Assembly: GCA_015351705.1 (NCBI GenBank)
Contig: JADIIM010000024.1
Span: 62,001-126,000 of the forward strand
From: Aeromicrobium sp.
Lineage (GTDB): Bacteria > Actinomycetota > Coriobacteriia > Anaerosomatales > Anaerosomataceae
Reading direction: 5' to 3'
DNA length: 64,000 nucleotides
In this document: positions 1 to 9,667 of the stretch, one piece after another
How positions within the stretch are numbered: the stretch's first letter is position 1
How the letters are laid out: each line of letters starts with the position of its first letter
Position numbers and translations under genes: made by a program
Notes under the pieces: model-generated
The model's input: the letters and a program-made list of their open reading frames with translations, nothing else
Told to the model about the DNA's origin: nothing
Databases searched by the model: none

Positions 1-854
1 TCGATGGGGCTGACCGCCGGGCCGATCTCGCCGTCGTACTCCAGCGGTAGCGCCGGGTGTGCAGCGATGGACACCTTCGAGGCAGTATGGATCTCGAGCC
101 CGGGTCGCTCCGGATGGCTCTGCAGCCTGTCGAGCAGCGCGGCCCACACTGCGGGAAGCAGCCCCGCGGCTGTTCGGCTCTTGAGGACCACGACCTCGAG
201 CAGCCCGTCCTGCGCGTCGCTGCCGTGGGCGACCTCCAGGTCGAACTGGATGCGGGCGAGGTTGACCAGGAGGACGGCGATCCCATCGGTCTCCAGTGTG
301 CGATCGTCGAGTTGTATGGTGAACCGCGAGACGGTGGGCGCCAGGTTCTGCAGCGCGCCGATGATGTACGCACCCTCACCGAGTGTCTGCTTGAGCGGGG
401 CCGCGGCCTCCATCACCGCCGCATCGTAGCCGATGCCCGCCGCTATGCAGAACCCGATCGTCCTGCTGCCCCGTCCGCCCACCGGCGGCACCACGAGCTC
501 CCCGAGGTCGATCGACACGGTGCGTCCCGCGATCGTGGTGAGCGCAAGCTCGGCGGGATCGAGCGGCATCCTGAGGTTGCGCGCCAGGAGGTTCGCCGTC
601 CCTGCCGGGTAGGCGAGGATGGGGATCCCCGTGTCGCGCAACGCGTAGGCGACCGAGGAGACGGTACCGTCGCCGCCTGCCGCGACGACCCGGGCGTACT
701 GGTGGACATCGCGCAGTAGGTGCCCGAGGTCGGCACCCTCGGTCAGGAACCTGAGCGTGACCTCTGCACGGTGCGCGCCGAGCTCGCGGACGAAGTCGAA
801 CAGGCCGGGGTCACCGGATCCGGAGCGCAGGTTGCTGATCATCAGGATGTTCAC
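1..854 (-). CDS. Diacylglycerol/lipid kinase family protein, 3' end outside window
   Basis: This is a lipid kinase of the diacylglycerol kinase catalytic family (YegS/DgkB-like), which phosphorylates a lipid or lipid-linked alcohol with ATP at the membrane. Reading from a GTG at 854, preceded by GGAG, gives about 284 residues with no stop before the window edge. Visible motifs are AAGGDGTVSS near residue 60, the nucleotide-binding GGDGT of the family, and PAGTANLLARNL near residue 82. LEYDGEIG near the visible end matches the conserved C-terminal DGE region, so only a short tail is missing. It is divergent from rnd, with an 80-base gap. A second member of the family lies at 35265-36161. The exact lipid substrate cannot be told. 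Confidence 0.85.
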   Translation of the reverse strand, partial: MNILMISNLRSGSGDPGLFDFVRELGAHRAEVTLRFLTEGADLGHLLRDVHQYARVVAAGGDGTVSSVAYALRDTGIPILAYPAGTANLLARNLRMPLDPAELALTTIAGRTVSIDLGELVVPPVGGRGSRTIGFCIAAGIGYDAAVMEAAAPLKQTLGEGAYIIGALQNLAPTVSRFTIQLDDRTLETDGIAVLLVNLARIQFDLEVAHGSDAQDGLLEVVVLKSRTAAGLLPAVWAALLDRLQSHPERPGLEIHTASKVSIAAHPALPLEYDGEIGPAVSPI

Positions 855-934
855 CGCAGCTCCTCGTGCGTGTCGGCGGCATCGGCTACACTCGGTGGCA
901 CCGGGCGGCCATCGCGTGCGGCCGCATCCCGTCC

Positions 935-2128
935 ATGGCTGGAGACCTATTGTACATCCGTGATCTTGAGGCGCTCTCCCGTGCGTGCGAGGAGCTTGCC
1001 GGCGCACCGGTCGTGGCCATCGACACCGAGTTCATGCGCGAGCGAACGTACTACGCTCGGCTGTGTCTCGTTCAGCTCGCGACCACCGAGGCCGTCTATC
1101 TCATCGACGCGATAGCGCTCGAGGACCGTCTCGACCTGCTCGCGCCGGTCCTGTGCGATCCCGGGACCGTGAAGGTCTTCCACGCAGGCGTACAAGACAT
1201 CGAGATCCTCCTGCGAGCCACGGGCACCACGCCTGCGCCGGTGTTCGACACGCAAGTGGCGGCGACCCTCGCCGGCTTCCCGGCGCAGGTGGGCTACGCG
1301 CAGCTCGTGGGAGACCTGCTCGACGTCCGTATCGACAAGGCCGACACGTTCACCGACTGGTCGGTGCGCCCGCTTGCCGAGGCGCAGCTCGCCTACGCTG
1401 CCGCAGATGTGGAACACCTGCCACGCGTGTACGAGATCCTCCGAGAGAAGCTCAACGAGCAAGGGCGCCTGGACTGGCTTGCCGACGATTTCGTGCGCCT
1501 TGCCGACCCGGACACGTACCTCGTCGACCCCCGGGAGCAGTTCCGAAAGGTGAAGCGCGCCTCGTCTCTGGATCGGCGGTCGCTGGCGGTGTTGCGCGAG
1601 CTCGCTGCGTGGCGGGAGACAGAAGCGCAACGGCGCGACGTCCCCCGGCGATGGCTCGTATCGGACGAGAGCCTGATCGAAATCGCGCGACGGCGTCCTG
1701 CGGACGTGGGTGAGATCGGCGCCATCCGTGGAGTGAACGAGCGCACCGCGACACGGTGCGCACCCGCGCTCGCCGCGGCGATCGCTGCCGGCATGGCGGT
1801 GCCGGAGGACGAGCTGCCGCGTCTGGCGAAGCGTACGCGGATCCCCGGCGATGCGGCCCCTCTCGCCGATGTGCTCCAGGCACTGTGTCGTGTGCGTGCG
1901 CGTGAGAACGGGGTGGCCGTGACGCTGCTGGCCACACGCGACGAGCTCGAGCGTTTTGCTGGCGGTGACCGTGACGGACATCCGCTCGCCGAAGGCTGGC
2001 GTCGGACGATCGTCGGTGCGGAGCTCGAGTCGTTCCTGGACGGCCGCACGGCGGTGACGGTGCGTGACGGCCGCCTCGTCGTGCAGTCGGTCGATGGCGC
2101 GGAGGGACCCGATGGCAATGACGGCTGA
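935..2128 (+). CDS. rnd: Ribonuclease D-like 3'-5' exonuclease with HRDC domain
   Basis: This is a DEDDy-type 3'-5' exoribonuclease that trims the 3' ends of structured RNAs such as tRNA precursors. The 397-residue protein has the exonuclease motifs in order: Exo I as AIDTEF (D30, E32), Exo II as VFHAGVQDIE (D88), and Exo III as AYAAADVEHL (Y154, D158). An HRDC-type helical domain follows at about residues 205-280, and a second less clear HRDC-like region fills the C-terminus, so the length fits the family. The ATG at 935 was preferred to one at 866 because MAGDLLYIRD starts the recognisable domain. Its end overlaps the start of xseA by 17 bases, which implies translational coupling. Confidence 0.9.
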   Translation: MAGDLLYIRDLEALSRACEELAGAPVVAIDTEFMRERTYYARLCLVQLATTEAVYLIDAIALEDRLDLLAPVLCDPGTVKVFHAGVQDIEILLRATGTTPAPVFDTQVAATLAGFPAQVGYAQLVGDLLDVRIDKADTFTDWSVRPLAEAQLAYAAADVEHLPRVYEILREKLNEQGRLDWLADDFVRLADPDTYLVDPREQFRKVKRASSLDRRSLAVLRELAAWRETEAQRRDVPRRWLVSDESLIEIARRRPADVGEIGAIRGVNERTATRCAPALAAAIAAGMAVPEDELPRLAKRTRIPGDAAPLADVLQALCRVRARENGVAVTLLATRDELERFAGGDRDGHPLAEGWRRTIVGAELESFLDGRTAVTVRDGRLVVQSVDGAEGPDGNDG

Positions 2129-3452
2129 TCGCGCCATCAGCGTCTCGGACGCGATGGCGCTCGCCAAGTCCTCGCTCGAGACCGTACGCGTCCGGGTGGT
2201 GGGCGAGGTCTCCGGTCTCGCGTCGAAGCCGGGCTACAAGGCGGTCTACTTCTCCTTGAAGGACGACCAGGCGGTCATGCCGTGCTTGATGTGGCGTGAC
2301 GCGTACGATGCCTCGGGGGTCCGGCTGAGCGACGGGCAGCTCGTCGAGGCCACCGGCGGGTTCACGGCGTACGCCCCCAAGGGCAGGCTGCAGTTCCAGG
2401 TCCGCACACTCACCATCGCCGGTGAGGGCATGCTACGCCTGCAGGTGGCCGAGCTCGCCCGGCGGCTGGATGCCGAAGGCCTCATGGATCCTGCGCGCAA
2501 GCGTCCGCTGCCGCCGTTCCCGTCCCGCATCGGCGTGGTGACGTCTCCACGCGGCAAGGCGGTCCACGATGTCGTCCGTACGCTCGCGCGCCGCTATCCG
2601 GTGGCGGAGTTGGTGGTCGCGGGGGTGACGGTCGAGGGAGGGCGGGCCGCCGAGGAGATCGTCCGGGGCCTGCGCACCGTGGCGTCCGAGCCCGGGGTCG
2701 ATGTGATCGTCCTCTGCCGGGGTGGTGGCAGTTACGAGGACCTCATGCCGTTCAACGCCGAGGAGGTCGCCCGAGCCATCGTCGCCAGCCCGGTACCCGT
2801 GGTCACCGGGATCGGGCACGAGCCTGACATGTCCATCGCCGACATGGTCGCCGATGTGCGAGCGTCTACTCCCACCGCTGCCGCCGAGGCGGTCTCGCCC
2901 GACCGGGCCGACGTGTCAGCACGGCTGTCCGTCGTGGGTGGGCGGCTCGGCCGGGCGCTCTCGGCATCGGTGACCGCTCGCGCGCACCGTCTGCGCCTCG
3001 TGGCCGAGCGGCCGGTCTTGCGCGACCCTTCGGTCGTCCTCGGCACGTGGATGCAGTCGCTCGATGCGCTCGCGGCATCGCTCGGGCGGGCTCTGCCCGA
3101 TCGACTTGAGCGGCAGGCCGACGCGGTGAAGCGTGCTGGCGCGGCAATCTCTGGGTGGGCGGGCCGCTTCGGGCGGCGTGAGCGACAGGCTGTCTCGCAT
3201 GGCGCGCGGCGGCTGCTTGCGGCAGGGCCGCTGGTCCTCGCGGCGCCCGGGCGACGCTTCGCCGTCGCGGCCGCGCGGCTCGAGGACCTGTCACCGCTCG
3301 GGATACTCGGCCGCGGGTACGCGGTATGTTATGGAGAAGAGGGTGCCGTCGTGCGCGATGCCGGCGAAGTCGCCCCCGGTGATCACCTGACCGTGCGTGT
3401 GGCACGCGGCACGCTCGGCTGTGTGGTCGAGTCCGTCGGAACGGAGGAGTAG
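2112..3452 (+). CDS. xseA: Exodeoxyribonuclease VII large subunit
   Basis: This is the large subunit of exonuclease VII, which with XseB degrades single-stranded DNA from both ends to acid-insoluble oligonucleotides. The 446-residue protein has an N-terminal OB-fold (about residues 1-100), then the catalytic core with FPSRIGVVTSPRGKAVHD, the glycine-rich CRGGGSYEDLMPFNAE, and GIGHEPDMSIADMVAD followed by the STPTAAAE region. A long helical part follows, then a C-terminal segment containing GILGRGYAVC. The start is the ATG at 2112 with GGAGGGA five bases upstream; a second ATG lies two codons later. The stop is directly followed by the xseB ATG, which is the standard pairing. Confidence 0.95.
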   Translation: MAMTADRAISVSDAMALAKSSLETVRVRVVGEVSGLASKPGYKAVYFSLKDDQAVMPCLMWRDAYDASGVRLSDGQLVEATGGFTAYAPKGRLQFQVRTLTIAGEGMLRLQVAELARRLDAEGLMDPARKRPLPPFPSRIGVVTSPRGKAVHDVVRTLARRYPVAELVVAGVTVEGGRAAEEIVRGLRTVASEPGVDVIVLCRGGGSYEDLMPFNAEEVARAIVASPVPVVTGIGHEPDMSIADMVADVRASTPTAAAEAVSPDRADVSARLSVVGGRLGRALSASVTARAHRLRLVAERPVLRDPSVVLGTWMQSLDALAASLGRALPDRLERQADAVKRAGAAISGWAGRFGRRERQAVSHGARRLLAAGPLVLAAPGRRFAVAAARLEDLSPLGILGRGYAVCYGEEGAVVRDAGEVAPGDHLTVRVARGTLGCVVESVGTEE

Positions 3453-3719
3453 ATGACACCAGAGGTCACACCCCTGGCCGAGCTGACGTTCGGCGAGGCG
3501 CTCGGTGAACTCGAGGGCATCGTCAGGGCCCTCGAGTCAGGCGAGCTCGAATTGGAGGAGAGTCTCGAGCGCTACGAGCGTGGGGTCGCGCTGTTGCGGG
3601 CATGCAGGGAGCGTCTCGCCGGTGCGGAGCAGCGTGTGACGATGCTCATCGGAGAGATCGAGTCGGACGAGGACGGGCCTGCGGCGCAGGCGGGGACAGG
3701 GGGGACCGGGGATGAGTGA
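3453..3719 (+). CDS. xseB: Exodeoxyribonuclease VII small subunit
   Basis: This is the small subunit of exonuclease VII, and several copies assemble on the large subunit XseA. The 88-residue protein is mostly acidic and helical, with the family signature LTFGEALGELEGIVRALESG near residues 10-29 and ELEESLERYERGVALLRACR after it. The length is typical. The start codon directly follows the xseA stop codon and GGAGGAG precedes it. The last eight bases overlap the following HIT gene, so the two are probably translated together. The C-terminal GPAAQAGTGGTGDE stretch is low in complexity and probably disordered. Confidence 0.93.
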   Translation: MTPEVTPLAELTFGEALGELEGIVRALESGELELEESLERYERGVALLRACRERLAGAEQRVTMLIGEIESDEDGPAAQAGTGGTGDE

Positions 3720-4071
3720 GTGCATCTTCTGCATGGTTGCCGCCGGGGACATCCCGGCACGAGTGGTCTACGAGGACGACACCATCATCGCGTTCGATGA
3801 CATTGCACCACAGGCGCCGGTGCATACGCTGATCATCCCGCGCGATCACTACGAGCACCTGGGGTCAGGAGTGCCGGCCGAGGTGCTGAGCGCTCTGTTC
3901 GCCGCGGTGCCGAAGGTCGCCGCCGCCAAGGGCGTGGAGGAGAGCGGCTACCGGGTGGTCGTCAACAACGGGCGGGACGCGATGCAGACGGTCCATCACC
4001 TGCACGTCCACGTGTTCGGCGGACGTGCGATGGCCCACGGGATGGTCCACTTCGATGAAGGGCGGCCCTGA
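3712..4071 (+). CDS. HIT family nucleotide hydrolase/transferase
   Basis: This is a histidine-triad protein of the HINT branch, a cytoplasmic purine nucleoside phosphoramidase or related nucleotidyl hydrolase. The 119-residue protein begins with CIFCMVAAGDIPARVVYED, and the two cysteines may bind zinc as in some bacterial HINT proteins. The catalytic triad HHLHVHVFGG sits near residue 92, with the H-x-H-x-H pattern intact. The start overlaps the xseB stop and the stop overlaps the degV ATG, so it lies inside one tight operon. The physiological substrate is not predictable from sequence. Confidence 0.92.
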   Translation: MSECIFCMVAAGDIPARVVYEDDTIIAFDDIAPQAPVHTLIIPRDHYEHLGSGVPAEVLSALFAAVPKVAAAKGVEESGYRVVVNNGRDAMQTVHHLHVHVFGGRAMAHGMVHFDEGRP

Positions 4072-4922
4072 TGAACGCGATCGGCGGTGTGTGTGTGGTC
4101 ACCGACTCCACCTCGGACATCCCGAAGGAGGTCGCCGAGGATCTGGGCATCGCAGTCGTGCCGTTGAGCGTGAGCCTCAACGGGGAGACGTTCGTCGACG
4201 GCAGCATCAGCCTCGCCGATTTCTTCGCGCGCATGAAGGCGGCGCGTGACTTCCCCAAGACCTCGCAACCGTCGGTGGGTGCGTTCGCCTCCGCGTTCGA
4301 GTCGGCTCTCGAGTCGTGCGCCGAGGTGCTGTGCGTGACCATCTCGCACAAGCTCTCCGGTACGTACGAATCGGCCACCGAGGCGGCGAAGCGCTTCGGT
4401 GACCGGGTGCACGTCTTCGACAGCCTCAACCTGTCCTGGGGCGAGGGTTACCAGGCGGTGGCGGCCGCGCGGGCGGCTGCGGCAGGCGCGAGTCTTGGCG
4501 AGATCAAGCACACGCTCGAGGATCTCCGCTCCCGTGTGCACATGGTCGTAGGCCTCGACTCGCTCGATAACCTCGCCAAGGGTGGTCGGATCGGCAAGGT
4601 CTCCGCGATGCTCGGTGGCATGCTGAACCTGAAGGTGCTCCTGACGGTCGGGTCCGACGGCGCGTTCGAGCCGGTCTACAAGGGTCGTGGCGCCAAGAAC
4701 GCGCTGCAGGCGACGATCGATTGGGTGGCCGAGCGCATCGATGCCACACGTGAGGCGGCCTTCGCGGTACAGCACGCCGAGTCGCCGGACAAGGCCGCGT
4801 GGCTCGAGGCGGCCATCCGCGAGCGGTTCACGGTGGGCGAGATGAGGGTGATCGAGGCGGGATGCGTGATCTCGAGCCACACAGGGACCGGCTGGGGCGT
4901 GACCGCGGTCCAGACGGGCTGA
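4071..4922 (+). CDS. DegV family fatty-acid-binding protein
   Basis: The protein is a DegV/FakB-type fatty acid binding protein. Members of this family present acyl chains to a FakA kinase for acyl-phosphate formation. The 283 residues include the N-terminal VVTDSTSDIPKEVAEDLGI, the ligand-binding TSQPSVGAFASAFES, the SHKLSGTYESA motif, and GLDSLDNLAKGGRIGK. The ATG shares one base with the preceding stop (TGATG), so it closes the rnd-xseA-xseB-HIT-degV run. An inverted repeat resembling a terminator follows at 4992-5021. No FakA gene is seen nearby, so the fatty-acid role is inferred from the family only. Confidence 0.9.
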   Translation: MNAIGGVCVVTDSTSDIPKEVAEDLGIAVVPLSVSLNGETFVDGSISLADFFARMKAARDFPKTSQPSVGAFASAFESALESCAEVLCVTISHKLSGTYESATEAAKRFGDRVHVFDSLNLSWGEGYQAVAAARAAAAGASLGEIKHTLEDLRSRVHMVVGLDSLDNLAKGGRIGKVSAMLGGMLNLKVLLTVGSDGAFEPVYKGRGAKNALQATIDWVAERIDATREAAFAVQHAESPDKAAWLEAAIRERFTVGEMRVIEAGCVISSHTGTGWGVTAVQTG

Positions 4923-5426
4923 GACACCTCGGCGCGCTTGCTGGAGTGTGGCGCTGCGGTGTGCGCGGGCCGTGATCCGCGCGTCAAATGGAACGGCTCC
5001 GACCTTCGAGTCGGAGCCGTTCGGATTCCTTCCCTCGCTACCCCTGAGTCTCAGGCGGCTGTTCCATGGCACCGGGGCCATGTCCACCGGGATGCCGGTC
5101 ACCGGCGGAGCCGCAACTGCGATGGGGCGGATTCCCCGCGTCATCGCATGTTAGGGAAGGGAAACTGTCAACGTACCGACAACCTACTCTCTCGGTGCGC
5201 GGATTGCAAGCACGCAGACGCGGTCAGACCTTCCTGGCCTTGTGAGACGGGCCGCGTCCACCGTTGACCGAGCGCTACGCGCCGTTGACCTGTTCGCGGT
5301 CGGGAACCCGCGGTATCAGCCGCTACCATGCTGCCATGCGTCCGCACGCAAGGACTGCGTATTCTCGCGGCCGGCAGGTCGCAGTCAGGCAGGTTCACTG
5401 CACCCCGTTGGAGAGGAGTACAGCGC
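4923..5426. other. 504-bp intergenic region with GC-rich nested inverted repeats
   Basis: No gene was recognised here. After the hairpin at 4992-5021, the segment 5028-5160 is bounded by an 8-bp inverted repeat (CCTTCCCT at 5028-5035, AGGGAAGG at 5153-5160). It encloses several smaller perfect stems: CCTGA/TCAGG, CATGGC/GCCATG, GCGGCT/AGCCGC and GCGATG/CATCGC. Drawn as RNA it would make a closing stem with multiple branches. It was compared by eye with the c-di-AMP, cobalamin, ZTP, SAM and c-di-GMP riboswitch consensus patterns and fits none. The acs leader follows at about 5170-5426, where no clear -35/-10 pair was found. Confidence 0.4.
4992..5021. terminator. Hairpin terminator after degV
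   Basis: A perfect 12-base-pair inverted repeat (AACGGCTCCGAC and GTCGGAGCCGTT) closes a six-base loop. On the plus strand it is followed by a moderately pyrimidine-rich stretch (CGGATTCCTTCCC) rather than a long T run. It lies 70 bases after degV and probably ends that operon. It could act on transcripts from either strand. Confidence 0.7.
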
Positions 5427-7418
<1,992 letters not shown>

Positions 7419-7543
7419 GCGACCACTCTGGAAGTGGCGTTGCGCGCGGGCCCTGCACCGTCGATGTGGGGCCCGTCGCCGTCGCAGGCATGGTAGTATG
7501 CACTCCGACGATTCCCACACCCCGAAGCGGAGGACTGTCCCCG

Positions 7544-8614
7544 ATGGCGTACAACGATCTCTTCTTGCGTGCCGCCCGCCGTGAGGCCACCGAGAGCACG
7601 CCCGTTTGGATGATGCGTCAGGCCGGTCGCTACATGGCCGAGTACCGTGAGATCCGCGCGAAGTACGGCTTCCTTGAGATGTGCCGCACGCCCGAGCTGG
7701 CGGTCGAGGTCACCATGCAGCCGGTGGACCTGGTCGGCGTGGATGCGGCGATCCTGTTCAGCGACATCCTCGTGGTGTTCCCGGGCATGGGACTGGACCT
7801 CGAGTTCGCCAAGGGCGAGGGTCCGGTGATCCACAACCCCGTGCGCACCGCCGGCGATGTACGGAACCTGCGCATCAGCGACCCACTTGCCGACACCGGG
7901 TACGTCATGGAGTCCATCAAGATCCTGCGCGGCGAGCTCGAGCACAAGGTGCCGTTGATCGGCTTCGGTGGTGCGCCGTTCACGCTGGCAAGCTACATGA
8001 TCGAAGGCCATGGCACCCGCGACTACGAGTACACCAAGGCGCTCATGTGGGGCGAGCCTGCCGTGTGGGACGAGCTCATGACCAAGATCACCGACACGGT
8101 GATCGCATACCTCTCGGCACAGATCGACGCCGGCGCACAGGCCATCCAGGTCTTCGACAGCTGGGTCGGCTACGTGGCCCCGCGCGACTACGAGCGCTCC
8201 GTGCTGCCGTACACCAAGCGGGTCATCGACACGCTCACCGAGCATGGCAAGAAGGTCGTGCCGGAAGGCGTGCCGATCATCCACTTCCCGAACGGCGCTA
8301 CGTCCATGCTCGATCTCGCACAGCAGGCCGGCGGCGACGTGATCGGCATCGACTGGCGGCTGGATATGAAGCGTGCCGTGGAGCAGATCGACGAGCGCTT
8401 CGCGATCCAGGGCAACATCGATCCGGTCGCCCTGTTCGCGCCGGAAGCCGAGCTCGAGCGGATGGTCGTGGAGATCCTGGAGGCGGTCGGCACGCGGCCG
8501 GGACACATCTTCAACCTCGGCCATGGCATCCACAAGACGAGCGACCCGGACAAGGCGCGTGCGATGATCCGATTCGTGCACGAGCACTCGCGCCGCATCC
8601 GCTCGGGAGCGTAA
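7544..8614 (+). CDS. hemE: Uroporphyrinogen decarboxylase
   Basis: HemE removes four carboxyl groups from uroporphyrinogen III to give coproporphyrinogen III in the cytoplasm. The 356-residue protein carries the invariant WMMRQAGRYMAEYR near residue 20, whose arginines bind the substrate carboxylates. It also has LFSDILVVFPGMGLDL with the catalytic aspartate, GFGGAPFTLASYMIEG, QGNIDPVALF, and FNLGHGIHKTSDPD near the end. The start is the ATG at 7544 with GGAGG ten bases upstream, and an in-frame ATG 26 codons earlier has no such site. The stop TAA abuts the GTG start of hemH, so the two are coupled. It begins the heme gene run 7544-12686. Confidence 0.95.
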   Translation: MAYNDLFLRAARREATESTPVWMMRQAGRYMAEYREIRAKYGFLEMCRTPELAVEVTMQPVDLVGVDAAILFSDILVVFPGMGLDLEFAKGEGPVIHNPVRTAGDVRNLRISDPLADTGYVMESIKILRGELEHKVPLIGFGGAPFTLASYMIEGHGTRDYEYTKALMWGEPAVWDELMTKITDTVIAYLSAQIDAGAQAIQVFDSWVGYVAPRDYERSVLPYTKRVIDTLTEHGKKVVPEGVPIIHFPNGATSMLDLAQQAGGDVIGIDWRLDMKRAVEQIDERFAIQGNIDPVALFAPEAELERMVVEILEAVGTRPGHIFNLGHGIHKTSDPDKARAMIRFVHEHSRRIRSGA

Positions 8615-9583
8615 GTGCCGCGCGTCGGCGTCCTGATCACCGGCTTCGGAGGCCCCGACTGTCCGGAGGCGGTCGGCCCCTTCATGCGCAATCTCATGGG
8701 TCGTGAGCCCGCGCCGGAGCTGGTGAGCCGCGTGCGGGCGCGTTACGAGGCCATCGGCGGTTGCTCGCCGCTCGGTGCGACGGCGCGCCTGTTCGCCGAG
8801 CGGGTGCAGGCCGCCCTCGGCGCTCGCGGGGTGGGCGCGGACGCCCGCGTGGGCATGCGGTACTGGGAGCCGTACATCGGCCCTGCGGTGGACGCCCTCG
8901 TGAAGGGCGGTGCAGAGCGCATCGTCACCGTGGCGCTGTCTCCGTTCGAGACGCACGTGACGCACGGCGAATACCGTGCCGCGGTAGAGGCGGCGGTCGC
9001 CGGCCATCCCGGTGTGACGGTAGCCGAGGCGCCTCTGCTCTCGGCCCTTCCGGTCTACGCGGAGCTGCACGCGCAGGCGGCGCGCGCCGCGCTCGAGACG
9101 CTCGGGGTGCCCGACGCCCCCATCGTCTTCTCGGCGCACAGTCTGCCGATCGCCGACGTGACCGGCGACGACAGCTACACGGGCGGTCTTGAGGCGTGCG
9201 CCGAGCAGGTCGCGTCCGCGCTTGGGCTCGGGGCCGGGTCCGTGAACGCCGAGGTCTATCCCGGCGTGACCGCCTACGGATGTGCGTCCGGTCCGCGTCG
9301 ATGGCTTGTGGCGTACCAGTCGAAAGGTGCTCGAGGAGGCGAGTGGCTCGGTCCCGATACCGACGATGTCATCGCTGCCGTGGCTCGGGAAGGCGCGGCC
9401 GGCATGGTGGTCGTTCCACTGGGCTTCGCGACCGAGCACATGGAGACGCTGTACGACCTGGATATCGTGGCCGTACAGGTGGCCCGTGATGCCGGGATCG
9501 CGTTCGCCCGCTCATCGGCACCGGATGCGCACCGGGTGCTGACCGACGCGGTCGCCGACGCGGTCACAGGGATGCTCGGGTAG
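8615..9583 (+). CDS. hemH: Ferrochelatase (probably coproporphyrin ferrochelatase)
   Basis: This enzyme inserts ferrous iron into a porphyrin. In Actinobacteria the enzyme is usually the coproporphyrin III type (CpfC), and the adjacent oxidases fit that route, but the substrate is inferred. The 322-residue protein shows GFGGPDCPEAVGPFMRN at the N-terminus, MRYWEPYIGPAVDAL, LSPFETHVTHGEY, the active-site FSAHSLPIADVTGDDSY with its histidine near residue 176, and GFATEHMETLYDLDI with the metal-site glutamate. It starts at GTG 8615, immediately after the hemE stop. No ChdC (HemQ) decarboxylase gene is in the window to settle which heme route is used. Confidence 0.92.
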   Translation: MPRVGVLITGFGGPDCPEAVGPFMRNLMGREPAPELVSRVRARYEAIGGCSPLGATARLFAERVQAALGARGVGADARVGMRYWEPYIGPAVDALVKGGAERIVTVALSPFETHVTHGEYRAAVEAAVAGHPGVTVAEAPLLSALPVYAELHAQAARAALETLGVPDAPIVFSAHSLPIADVTGDDSYTGGLEACAEQVASALGLGAGSVNAEVYPGVTAYGCASGPRRWLVAYQSKGARGGEWLGPDTDDVIAAVAREGAAGMVVVPLGFATEHMETLYDLDIVAVQVARDAGIAFARSSAPDAHRVLTDAVADAVTGMLG

Positions 9584-9667
9584 GGTGGGACGGGGCAGTG
9601 CCCTGATCGCGGACGCTCCGGCAAGCGCCCGCTCGCAACGAGAGATCGCGAGTAGAGGAGCGCGCAC

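Noticed and set aside
5028-5160. Assigning the nested stems to a c-di-AMP, cobalamin, ZTP or SAM riboswitch
   Set aside because: None of the conserved core sequences of these classes could be matched on either strand, so only a generic structured region is reported.
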